Shown: in pieces, positions 1 to 5,934 of the stretch
Numbering within the stretch: the stretch's first letter is position 1
Layout: each line of letters opens with the position of its first letter
Assembly: GCA_947585525.1 (NCBI GenBank)
Contig: CANPXA010000026.1
Location: 1 to 13,478, forward strand
Length of the DNA stretch: 13,478 bases
Source: an uncultured Akkermansia sp.
GTDB lineage: Bacteria > Verrucomicrobiota > Verrucomicrobiia > Verrucomicrobiales > Akkermansiaceae
Direction of reading: 5' to 3'
Program-made: the position numbers and the translations under genes
Notes under the pieces: model-generated
Database searches by the model: none
Told to the model about the DNA's origin: nothing
What the model saw: only the letters and a program-made list of their open reading frames with translations

Positions 1-1
1 C

Positions 2-73
2 GAGCGCGTGGTGAGCACTTCCGAGATGGGAGAAGCTATAAGGAGTTGGATAGGAAGAGGGAATGGGAAATGA
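2..73 (+). CDS. Possible 3' end of an upstream gene (partial)
   Basis: The frame starting at base 2 is open from the window edge and ends at TGA 71-73, giving only 23 residues (ERVVSTSEMGEAIRSWIGRG then NGK). The peptide has a plausible soluble helical C-terminus. A hairpin of the dispersed intergenic repeat begins 13 bases after this stop. The copy at 6785 likewise begins 8 bases after a gene stop, which supports a real gene end here. The product cannot be identified from so little. The alternative is that this is non-coding and the upstream gene ends before the window. Confidence 0.35.
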   Translation, partial: ERVVSTSEMGEAIRSWIGRGNGK

Positions 74-85
74 TGCGAGGGACGG

Positions 86-189
86 GGCGAGCGAAGCTCG
101 CCTATTTACGATTTACGAATTACGATTTACGATTTGGAAATAATGCGCGCTACGCGCGGGATATGCGGAGCGGAAGCGCAGCGGAATTT
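86..189 (+). repeat. Composite intergenic repeat, copy 1
   Basis: The order is as follows. A perfect hairpin GGCGAGC-GAA-GCTCGCC lies at 86-102. Four tandem heptads of the form (T/A)TTACGA follow at 105-132, ending in TTTGG. A short palindrome GCGCG-CTA-CGCGC lies at 145-157. The tail at 165-189 starts GCGGAGCGG and ends GCGGAATTT. The same order recurs at 209-316, 2688-2777 and, without the tail, 6785-6854. The unit lies just after the probable stop of the upstream gene. Confidence 0.85.
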
Positions 190-208
190 ACAGGCACCGC
201 GGGACGGA

Positions 209-316
209 GGCGCCTAGCGGCGCCTATTTACGATGTGCGAATTACGAATTACGAATTACGATTTGGATGTTAGCGCGCTACGCGCGGGGAGGCGGAGCGG
301 GAGCGCAGCGGAATTT
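209..316 (+). repeat. Composite intergenic repeat, copy 2
   Basis: This copy begins 123 bases after the start of copy 1, in direct orientation. The leading hairpin is GGCGCC-TAGC-GGCGCC (209-224), a different sequence from copy 1 with the same architecture. Five heptads follow at 227-261 (one degenerate, TGTGCGA), then TTTGG, then the palindrome GCGCG-CTA-CGCGC at 273-285. The 25-base tail at 292-316 differs from that of copy 1 (165-189) at one position. Confidence 0.85.
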
Positions 317-562
317 TGGAGACAAGGTGAGTTGTTGGCTAGAAAGTGTCCGGAGTTACGCCATGCTGGACTCGCCGTTTTGCTGAATTGTTAATGGTTT
401 ATGACCTTTCCGGCTTACTTCCTTCATCCAGGGGAAACGCATGAGGAAATGGGTTGAGTGAGCGCAGAGGAGATTTTATGGGGACACGTTTGAACATTTT
501 ACAACATCTTGTGGTAAGAAAGAATAAAGTATAGAAAATCTTGGAAAAGATGAAGATAATGC

Positions 563-591
563 TTGCCAGGGGACAGCAAAACCGATAAAAT
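563..591 (+). promoter_or_regulatory. Candidate sigma70-type promoter for dnaN
   Basis: TTGCCA (563-568) and TAAAAT (586-591) are separated by 17 bases. This predicts a start near 598 and a leader of about 20 bases containing the AGGGAAG ribosome site (608-614) before ATG 619. It is a motif match only. Confidence 0.45.
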
Positions 592-618
592 GGTCACAGG
601 ACAAACTAGGGAAGACAC

Positions 619-1707
619 ATGAAATTCTCACTTGCAAAACAAGTACTGTTGGACGGATTGAACCGCGTAGCCGGTGTCGTATCCACACGACCGAACATGC
701 CTATACTTTCCAATGTGTTGATTGAGGCGGCGGACGGGGAACTGAAGCTGACCACGACCAACATGGAACTCACCATACAGGCGAAAGTGCCGGCGCAGGT
801 GGAAACGCCGGGAGCCTTCACTCTGCCCGCTAGGAAGCTGCAGAGCATCGTTCGTGAGATGCGCGATGGAGAGGTCAACGTCGAACAGAAAGGCAATACC
901 GTAACGGTGCAGTGCAACCGGGCTAAGTTCAAGTTGTACGGGCTGGTGGCGGAGGAATTTCCGCAGCTGCCTGCTTTCAAGGAGGCTCGGGAGTTTGAGG
1001 TTCCTCAGGCTATGCTGAACAAGGGTCTGCGCTACACGGAGTTTGCCATTTCCAACGATGACTCTCGCTACGTGCTCAACGGCATCTATACCAGCTTCCA
1101 GGACGGGAAGCTCACCCTCGTGGCGACAGACGGACGGCGATTGGCTCTCTTTGAAAATGAACTCGAGTTCCCGGAATCTCAGCAGGTGAGCTTCATCCTG
1201 CGTAGTCGCGCCGTGGCGGAACTCTACCGCCTGCTCGGCGATGCCGGGAATGTGCAGGTGAAGGTTTCCTCCACACAGGTTTCTTTTGACTTGGGCGATA
1301 CCTTGCTGACCGCTAAGCTCATCGAAGGCAACTATCCGAACTATCGCCAGGTGATACCGAGTCGCTACAACGAGCGCATCATGTTACCGGCGCAGGATCT
1401 CAACGAAGCGGTGCGTCGCGTTTCTCTCCTTGCAGCGGAGAAAAAGAATACGGTGCTTTTCCATATCACCCCGGGCGTTATGGAAGTGCAATCGGGTTCG
1501 GCGGACGTGGGTGAAGCCAATGAAGAGGTGCCCATCGATTACAACGGACGGGAGCTGACGATCACATTCAACGCCGATTACGTGCTTTCCCCCCTCAAGG
1601 CGGTGGGTGAGAATGAGGTGAGTATCGACCTCATTGATGCCTCAAGTCCGGGGGTGATGCGAGTGGCGGACGAGTTCCTCTACGTGCTCATGCCGATGCA
1701 CTCCTGA
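619..1707 (+). CDS. dnaN: DNA polymerase III subunit beta (sliding clamp)
   Basis: This is the ring-shaped processivity clamp that tethers the replicative polymerase to DNA. The 362-residue length is normal for the family (about 366 in E. coli). The N-terminus MKFSLAKQVLLDGLN, the first-domain motifs (RPNMPILSNVLI, LTTTNMELTI, EEFPQLPAF) and the second-domain motifs (DDSRYVLNGIY, TDGRRLAL, IEGNYPNYRQVIP) are all recognisable. The C-terminus YVLMPMHS matches the usual Y-V-[LV]-M-P-M ending, so the three clamp domains are complete. The start is supported by AGGGAAG at 608-614. dnaA and recF are not adjacent downstream: the next gene is a convergent outer-membrane protein. The gene therefore appears to stand alone here. 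Confidence 0.97.
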   Translation: MKFSLAKQVLLDGLNRVAGVVSTRPNMPILSNVLIEAADGELKLTTTNMELTIQAKVPAQVETPGAFTLPARKLQSIVREMRDGEVNVEQKGNTVTVQCNRAKFKLYGLVAEEFPQLPAFKEAREFEVPQAMLNKGLRYTEFAISNDDSRYVLNGIYTSFQDGKLTLVATDGRRLALFENELEFPESQQVSFILRSRAVAELYRLLGDAGNVQVKVSSTQVSFDLGDTLLTAKLIEGNYPNYRQVIPSRYNERIMLPAQDLNEAVRRVSLLAAEKKNTVLFHITPGVMEVQSGSADVGEANEEVPIDYNGRELTITFNADYVLSPLKAVGENEVSIDLIDASSPGVMRVADEFLYVLMPMHS

Positions 1708-1734
1708 TAGGCATCTTCACTTTTAAACGGAGAC

Positions 1735-1774
1735 AAAGGGACTGCTTCCTCGGTGGATGGGGGGCAGTCCTTTT
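1735..1774. terminator. Bidirectional intrinsic terminator between dnaN and the barrel gene
   Basis: A long stem pairs AAAGGGACTGC (1735-1745) with GCAGTCCTTTT (1764-1774), with one G-T wobble. It can extend inward by four more pairs around a loop at 1750-1759. The stem has an A-run on its left and a T-run on its right, so it can work on both strands. It sits between two convergent genes, 28 bases after the dnaN stop and about 40 bases after the stop of the minus-strand gene. Confidence 0.8.
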
Positions 1775-1815
1775 CCGTTGTGTCGATTCCTTGGCTTTGA
1801 GAGAGGCACTTTGCC

Positions 1816-2613
1816 TTAGAAGCTGCAGGAAACGCCCAATAGAACGCTGTGATAGTTCTGGCGAGCTGTCTTGCACCGTTCGGTGTGGTCATCGAGGATC
1901 GGGCGGGCTGTAGAGCCGCTGAAGCGGTAGCCGAGGGAGACGTCAACGGAGTCCGTGAGGGCGAGCTTCAAACCGATTTCAGCCGAGTAGGCAAAGCCGG
2001 TAGAAGAGTCATGGAGAGATTCGCTTCCCCTTTCCCAAAGATCTTTGTACTTGAGGGAGGAGGTGTTGATGCCCACGTTGGCTCCCACGAAGAAGGAAGT
2101 TGTTGGAGTGAGCGCGCGCGTGTAGCGGTACCCAGGCATGAAGGCGAGTTGGTTGACGCGGAATTTTTCGGTCTCGTACTCGTCGGCGACTTTATCTTCA
2201 CCCGTGAGATAACTGAAACGGACGACGATGGCGTGGTGCGGGTTGAAGTGGTGCAACCAGGAGGCATCGATGCCCACGGTTTCCACCTGCGGAGAGCTGT
2301 CCCTTCCGCTGGCTTGCATGATGTGTGTGGAGGGGAAGTTGTAGGAAGCTGTAATTTCTATACTGTGCACAGCGGAACCCTCTCCGTCTTCTTCCATGGA
2401 CGCAGGGACGGGGTCGTAGGTGTAGTATGTGGTTGTCGCCGGTGTGGAGACCTGTTGTTGAGGGATGTTGAAGCGCGTCGTGTAACGCTGACCGGTCATT
2501 CTTGCGTAACTGGGATCCACAGGTGTTGTGATCTGGTTAGCGTTAGCCGGCAGTGCAGCGCCCATCATCGTTGCCGCAGCGACTCCTATCAACAGAGAAC
2601 TTGTTTTTTCCAT
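1816..2613 (-). CDS. Outer-membrane beta-barrel protein
   Basis: A 265-residue protein is encoded opposite to its neighbours. The N-terminus MEKTSSLLIGVAAATMMGA, ending in PANA, is a Sec signal peptide with likely cleavage after ANA (about residue 26). After a Thr/Pro/Tyr-rich linker (about 27-80), roughly eight alternating amphipathic stretches follow, for example SIEITASYNF, AIVVRFSYL, FFVGANVGI, FAYSAEIGLKLAL and VDVSLGYRFSG. The last is YHSVLLGVSCSF. The terminal Phe fits the C-terminal beta-signal read by the BAM machinery. The size suggests a small barrel of the OmpX/OmpW scale, but the exact family and ligand are unknown. Two Cys residues near the end could form a disulphide. There is no clear Shine-Dalgarno sequence before ATG (complement of 2611-2613). 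A strong promoter lies just upstream. Confidence 0.8.
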   Translation of the reverse strand: MEKTSSLLIGVAAATMMGAALPANANQITTPVDPSYARMTGQRYTTRFNIPQQQVSTPATTTYYTYDPVPASMEEDGEGSAVHSIEITASYNFPSTHIMQASGRDSSPQVETVGIDASWLHHFNPHHAIVVRFSYLTGEDKVADEYETEKFRVNQLAFMPGYRYTRALTPTTSFFVGANVGINTSSLKYKDLWERGSESLHDSSTGFAYSAEIGLKLALTDSVDVSLGYRFSGSTARPILDDHTERCKTARQNYHSVLLGVSCSF

Positions 2614-2636
2614 AGGTAAAGGTTGCTTACGTCCGC

Positions 2637-2665
2637 ATTTTAATAATTGTTGTCCGGGCTGTCAA
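2637..2665 (-). promoter_or_regulatory. Near-consensus promoter of the beta-barrel gene
   Basis: On the minus strand a perfect TTGACA (complement of 2660-2665) is followed after 17 bases by TAAAAT (complement of 2637-2642). Transcription would start near 2630, about 17 bases before the start codon. This is the best promoter match in the window and suggests strong constitutive expression, as is common for abundant outer-membrane proteins. Confidence 0.75.
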
Positions 2666-2687
2666 CAATAATCCGGGGCAAACGCAG

Positions 2688-2777
2688 GGCAAACGCATTT
2701 GGAAATGCGTTTGCCTATTTACGATTTACGAATTAAGATTTACGATATGGGGAGTTCGGCGGCTACGCCGCGAATTT
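2688..2777 (+). repeat. Composite intergenic repeat, copy 3
   Basis: The leading hairpin pairs GGCAAACGCATTT (2688-2700) with AAATGCGTTTGCC (2703-2715), a 13-base inverted repeat with only GG between the arms. Four heptads follow at 2718-2745 (one degenerate, ATTAAGA), then TATGG, then the palindrome GCGGC-TAC-GCCGC (2759-2771) and a short GCGAATTT tail (2770-2777). Here the unit lies between two divergent promoters, so it cannot be serving as a simple 3' terminator. Confidence 0.85.
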
Positions 2778-2785
2778 GACGAACG

Positions 2786-2902
2786 AGAATACTTCTTGAG
2801 AGCCATCATCATGGTGACCGCTGATTGTCATGATTTTTGATACGTATAAACGATGATATCAATCAATAAGAGTATTCTATCCGTTGATAAACTTCTCTCA
2901 AG
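2786..2902. repeat. Interlocked inverted-repeat pair
   Basis: AGAATACT (2786-2793) is the inverse of AGTATTCT (2871-2878). CTTGAGAG (2795-2802) is the inverse of CTCTCAAG (2895-2902). The arms occur in the order A-B-A'-B', which is a pseudoknot topology rather than a nested hairpin. All four arms are perfect 8-mers. Function is unknown. Confidence 0.5.
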
Positions 2903-2933
2903 TGCGGTTGCCTTGAATGGTGAGTTCATGAGC

Positions 2934-2962
2934 TTGCTTCTCGGGGAAGTATCTGATACAAT
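2934..2962 (+). promoter_or_regulatory. Candidate promoter immediately upstream of malQ
   Basis: TTGCTT (2934-2939) and TACAAT (2957-2962) are 17 bases apart. The -10 box ends only 9 bases before the first ATG (2972), so the predicted transcript would have almost no leader for that start. The GGAGG at 2963-2967 would then lie largely upstream of the transcript. Initiation at the next in-frame ATG (2987), preceded by GGAGAGG (2974-2980), would resolve this. Confidence 0.5.
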
Positions 2963-2971
2963 GGAGGCAAG

Positions 2972-4711
2972 ATGGAGAGGCGACGGATGACAGGGGTGCT
3001 AATGCCGGTGTTTTCTCTGAGGAGCGAACATGATGCCGGCATAGGAGATTTGCTGGCTCTGGAGGAGTGGATTGATTGGGCGGCGGAGCATGGGGTCGGT
3101 TTTTTGCAGCTGCTTCCGGTGAATGAACTGGGAGAAGAGGACGCCCCTTCGCCGTACTCAGCGCTCAGCTCCGTGGCTCTGGAACCACTGTATTTGAGTT
3201 TGGAAAGGGTGCCGGGTATGGTAGAGAAGTTACCGGGGTATCCGGAGGACTTACCGCCTCTCCAGTTGCCGGGCGGAAGAGATAGGGTGGACTATCAGAG
3301 AGTAAGGCGGTATAAAGGGAGGCTGTTGCGTGAAGCTTGGGGAAGATTTAAGGAGGCGCCGGAACTGAAGGGGGAGAGAGAGGAGTACCGCGCGTGGGAG
3401 GAAGAAGAGGGTGAGTGGTTGCAAAACGATGCAGATTTTCGGGTGCTCTGTCAGGCGTTTGGTTCAGCGGCCTGGTGGACCTGGCCGGTGCAGGATACGG
3501 ACGCGGCACGCCGTTTTGTGGCCGGCGATGAGCAAGCCAGAGAACAAAAAGACTACCGTATGTGGCTCCAGTGGCTCTGCGCGCGAGAATGGTCCATGGT
3601 GAGGAAACACGCGGATGAGCGGGGTGTGTTGCTCATGGGCGATGTCCCGATCGGCATTTCCGTTGCGAGTGCGGACGTTTTTTTTGAACGCTACTTGTTC
3701 GATATGGAATGGAGCGGGGGGGCGCCGGCTGAGGGGAACTTTGCGGAGGATCCTTTCACCGCGAAGTGGGGGCAAAATTGGGGCATTCCTCTGTACCGTT
3801 GGGACGTGATGAAGCAGGATGGGATGGCATGGTGGAAGAGAAGACTACGCAAACTCACGGAGATTTTTTCCATGTACCGCATCGACCACGTGTTAGGCTT
3901 CTACCGTATCTATGCGTTTCCCTGGATGCCTTCGCGCAATGCGGAATTCCTTCCGCTCTCGGCGGATGAGGCAGCGGCGCGCTGCGGTGGAAGGAGGCCG
4001 GGGTTTCGGCCGCGTCCGGATGACACCGAGGACAACCGCCGCGCAAACTTGATGCAAGGAGACGAACTTTTGGCGTCCCTTGTACAGGCAACGCCGGGTG
4101 TGCGGGTTATCGGGGAAGATTTGGGATGTGTGCCGGACTACGTGAGACCGGACTTATCACGCTTGCGGATAGCCGGATTCAAGATACCGCATTGGGAGTG
4201 TGAACCGACCGGAAAAATCATCCGGGGCGATACGTATAACCCATGCTCGCTTGCGACGTATGCCACGCATGATTTTCCTCCGTTGAGTGTGGATTGGGAG
4301 GAATGGTACGCGAGGGTGCAGGCGGGGCGCGCGGCTGTACTGGATGAGAAGCTGAGTGAGAACGAACTGCGTGAAACCCTTCGTATAGCGCGCGACTGCG
4401 GCGCTACTCTCTGCCGCCTGGGCGATTATGCGGGGCTGACGAAGGAGGAGAGTCTGGTGGCGTGGGGACCGGGTGTTAAGGATGCGTTGTATCGAGCGCT
4501 GATGCGGTGTCGGTCGGACTACACAGTGATGCTCTGGACGGAACTTTTTGATGTCCCGGTGCGGTTGAACTTGCCCGGGACGCAGGGAGGGAACAACTGG
4601 AGACCGCGCATGACATTCACCGCCGGAGAAGCGGCAAAGATGCCTCAGAGCAAGTGGATACGAGACATTGCCGCCGAAGGAAAACGGATTTCCAGGCTTG
4701 ATATCAAGTAA
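2972..4711 (+). CDS. malQ: 4-alpha-glucanotransferase (GH77, DPE2-like core)
   Basis: This enzyme disproportionates maltodextrins and acts with glycogen or maltose metabolism in the cytoplasm. Visible GH77 features in the 579 residues include SPYSALSSVALEP (60-72), GDVPIGIS (223-230), MYRIDHVLGFYRIY (301-314) with nucleophile Asp305, GEDLG (381-385) with acid/base Glu382, and THD (432-434) with the third carboxylate Asp434. The MYRIDHVLGFYRIY block and QNWGIPLYRW (268-277) resemble plant DPE2 more than classical E. coli MalQ, but no starch-binding CBM20 modules are present. The usual THDND continuation is replaced by THDFPP. The start is uncertain: ATG 2972 has GGAGG 4 bases upstream, while ATG 2987 also has a good ribosome site and gives MTGVLMPVFSL. 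The gene is rich in GGG, GAG and AGG codons, as is ispG, unlike the C-richer alcohol dehydrogenase and phosphofructokinase genes. Confidence 0.92.
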   Translation: MERRRMTGVLMPVFSLRSEHDAGIGDLLALEEWIDWAAEHGVGFLQLLPVNELGEEDAPSPYSALSSVALEPLYLSLERVPGMVEKLPGYPEDLPPLQLPGGRDRVDYQRVRRYKGRLLREAWGRFKEAPELKGEREEYRAWEEEEGEWLQNDADFRVLCQAFGSAAWWTWPVQDTDAARRFVAGDEQAREQKDYRMWLQWLCAREWSMVRKHADERGVLLMGDVPIGISVASADVFFERYLFDMEWSGGAPAEGNFAEDPFTAKWGQNWGIPLYRWDVMKQDGMAWWKRRLRKLTEIFSMYRIDHVLGFYRIYAFPWMPSRNAEFLPLSADEAAARCGGRRPGFRPRPDDTEDNRRANLMQGDELLASLVQATPGVRVIGEDLGCVPDYVRPDLSRLRIAGFKIPHWECEPTGKIIRGDTYNPCSLATYATHDFPPLSVDWEEWYARVQAGRAAVLDEKLSENELRETLRIARDCGATLCRLGDYAGLTKEESLVAWGPGVKDALYRALMRCRSDYTVMLWTELFDVPVRLNLPGTQGGNNWRPRMTFTAGEAAKMPQSKWIRDIAAEGKRISRLDIK

Positions 4712-4727
4712 CTTTATCCCCTACAAT
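4698..4727 (+). promoter_or_regulatory. Candidate promoter of the alcohol dehydrogenase gene
   Basis: TTGATA (4698-4703), an 18-base spacer and TACAAT (4722-4727) overlap the malQ stop. The -10 box ends 8 bases before ATG 4736, and no Shine-Dalgarno sequence precedes that ATG. The arrangement is what a leaderless transcript would show. Confidence 0.55.
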
Positions 4728-4735
4728 ACACCATC

Positions 4736-5917
4736 ATGAAGACGATCACGCAATATGAATTCGACGTGCCGACCCACACCATTTTCGGAGCCGGCGCCTT
4801 GAACAATCTCCACAAGCAAGTCCCTCCCGGCAGGAAAGCCCTGCTTGTTATCTCGAATGGAAAATCGACTCGAGCCAACGGTTACTTGGACCGCACCCTT
4901 GAGCAACTTCAGCTCGCCGGCGTGCAGGCGGTTGTTTTCGACAAGGTGCAGGCGAATCCGCTGAAGGCAACCGTGGAGGAGGGCGGGGTCTGTGCTCGAG
5001 AGAACGGCTGCGACTTCATCGTAGCTCTCGGTGGAGGTAGCTGCATGGATGCCGCAAAGGGGATAGCCGTGATGGCAACGAATGAGGGGGACCTGTGGGA
5101 TTACATCGTACCGGGGACGGGCAAGGGCAAACCCATCACCAACACACCGTTGCCCATTGTGGCGATAACGACGACCGCCGGAACAGGATCGGAGACGGAT
5201 TCGGGCGGCGTGATCACCAATCCCGAGACACACGAAAAGACGGCGATCTTTGGGCATGATCTCTTCCCCAAGCTCGCCATCGTGGATCCGCAGCTCATGC
5301 TCTCCGTTCCGCCTCAATTTACGGCATTTCAGGGCTTTGATGCCCTCTTTCACAGCACAGAGGGCTACATAGCGAGCACGGCCAACCTCATCAGCGACAT
5401 GGTGTCCCTCACAGCCATTGAGAACGTGGGACGACATTTGGCGGCGGCGGTGAAGGATGGCAACTCCATGCCGGATCGCGAACGCGTGGCTTTCGGCAAT
5501 TGGCTCTCCGGTGTGCAGATGGTGGTGGGGACTTGCACGAGTGAGCATTCGCTGGAACATGCCCTCTCCGCGTATCACCAGGAGCTGCCGCATGGGGCGG
5601 GGCTCATCATGATTTCGCGTGCGTACTACACGCACTTCATTGAGCGCGGTGCAGCTCCGGAGCGATTCATTCGCATGGCGCAGGCGTTGGGCATGACCGA
5701 TGCAAAAGAGCCGGCTGATTTTGTGCGAGCCCTCGTGAAGCTCCAGGAAGCGTGCGGCGTGGCAGATTTGAAGATGAGCGATTACGGCATTAAACCGGAC
5801 GAATTTGAGACCATGGCGCACAATGCAAAGAGCGCGATGGGCTGGTTGTTTGATCATGACCCGCTTCCCCTCTCCATTGAAGATTGTGTAGCTATCTACA
5901 TGGCATCATACCGTTAA
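4736..5917 (+). CDS. Iron-containing (group III) alcohol dehydrogenase
   Basis: This is an NAD(P)-dependent, metal-dependent dehydrogenase that interconverts alcohols and aldehydes, probably in fermentative redox balance. The 393-residue length is normal. The nucleotide-binding GGGS is at residues 99-102, and TTTAGTGSETDSGG (145-158) is the family signature. The metal ligands expected from FucO-type enzymes are visible as Asp202 and His206 (FDALFHSTEGY), His271 (SEHSLEH) and His286 (LPHGAG). There is one extra residue between the last two compared with FucO. The substrate cannot be told from sequence: butanol, lactaldehyde, 1,3-propanediol or methylglyoxal-type substrates are all possible. 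It follows malQ by 24 bases with its own promoter-like sequence and precedes the cupin fusion by 17 bases. Confidence 0.93.
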   Translation: MKTITQYEFDVPTHTIFGAGALNNLHKQVPPGRKALLVISNGKSTRANGYLDRTLEQLQLAGVQAVVFDKVQANPLKATVEEGGVCARENGCDFIVALGGGSCMDAAKGIAVMATNEGDLWDYIVPGTGKGKPITNTPLPIVAITTTAGTGSETDSGGVITNPETHEKTAIFGHDLFPKLAIVDPQLMLSVPPQFTAFQGFDALFHSTEGYIASTANLISDMVSLTAIENVGRHLAAAVKDGNSMPDRERVAFGNWLSGVQMVVGTCTSEHSLEHALSAYHQELPHGAGLIMISRAYYTHFIERGAAPERFIRMAQALGMTDAKEPADFVRALVKLQEACGVADLKMSDYGIKPDEFETMAHNAKSAMGWLFDHDPLPLSIEDCVAIYMASYR

Positions 5918-5934
5918 ATGTCACCACCAAGACG

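Larger units (their letters stand above)
74..618. other. Long intergenic region upstream of dnaN
   Basis: This stretch has no convincing gene. Its left third (86-316) is two tandem copies of a composite repeat, described separately. The open frame across the repeats (46-273) is a by-product of the repeat. From 317 to about 560 I see only unstructured, moderately AT-rich sequence. It includes a short match at 433-444 (GGGAAACGCATG) to the stem arm of the repeat hairpins seen at 2688 and 6785. A promoter-like pair lies at 563-591. I found no cluster of DnaA boxes, so there is no evidence for a replication origin despite dnaN following. Confidence 0.6.
2614..2971. other. Divergent intergenic region between the barrel gene and malQ
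   Basis: The region holds the barrel-gene promoter (2637-2665), a direct repeat of GGGCAAACGCA-like sequence (2676-2697) running into repeat copy 3 (2688-2777), an interlocked pair of inverted repeats (2786-2902), and a promoter-like pair just before malQ (2934-2962). I see no open frame with coding character. About 130 bases (2786-2910) are AT-richer than the flanks. Confidence 0.65.

Noticed and set aside
46..273. A 75-codon open frame across the first two repeat copies
   Set aside because: It is made of the repeat itself (RFTNYDLRFG-like words come from the heptads), has no ribosome site, and the 7-base period is not coding-like.
86..316. Possible CRISPR array in the repeat region
   Set aside because: The repeated units are 7-base heptads without unique spacers, and only two larger units occur. 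No cas genes are present.
317..618. Replication origin upstream of dnaN
   Set aside because: I found no TTATCCACA-like DnaA box cluster, and dnaA is not adjacent.
1849..2619. 256-codon open frame antisense to the beta-barrel gene
   Set aside because: The minus-strand product has a signal peptide, beta-strand pattern, terminal Phe and an excellent promoter. The + strand frame has none of these and is a codon-bias shadow.
2688..2715. The long hairpin of repeat copy 3 as a transcription terminator
   Set aside because: It has no T-run and lies between divergent promoters with no gene ending into it on either strand.
4721..5857. 378-codon antisense frame over the alcohol dehydrogenase
   Set aside because: It is rich in His, Arg and Cys with no recognisable domain. 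The + strand gene is unambiguous.
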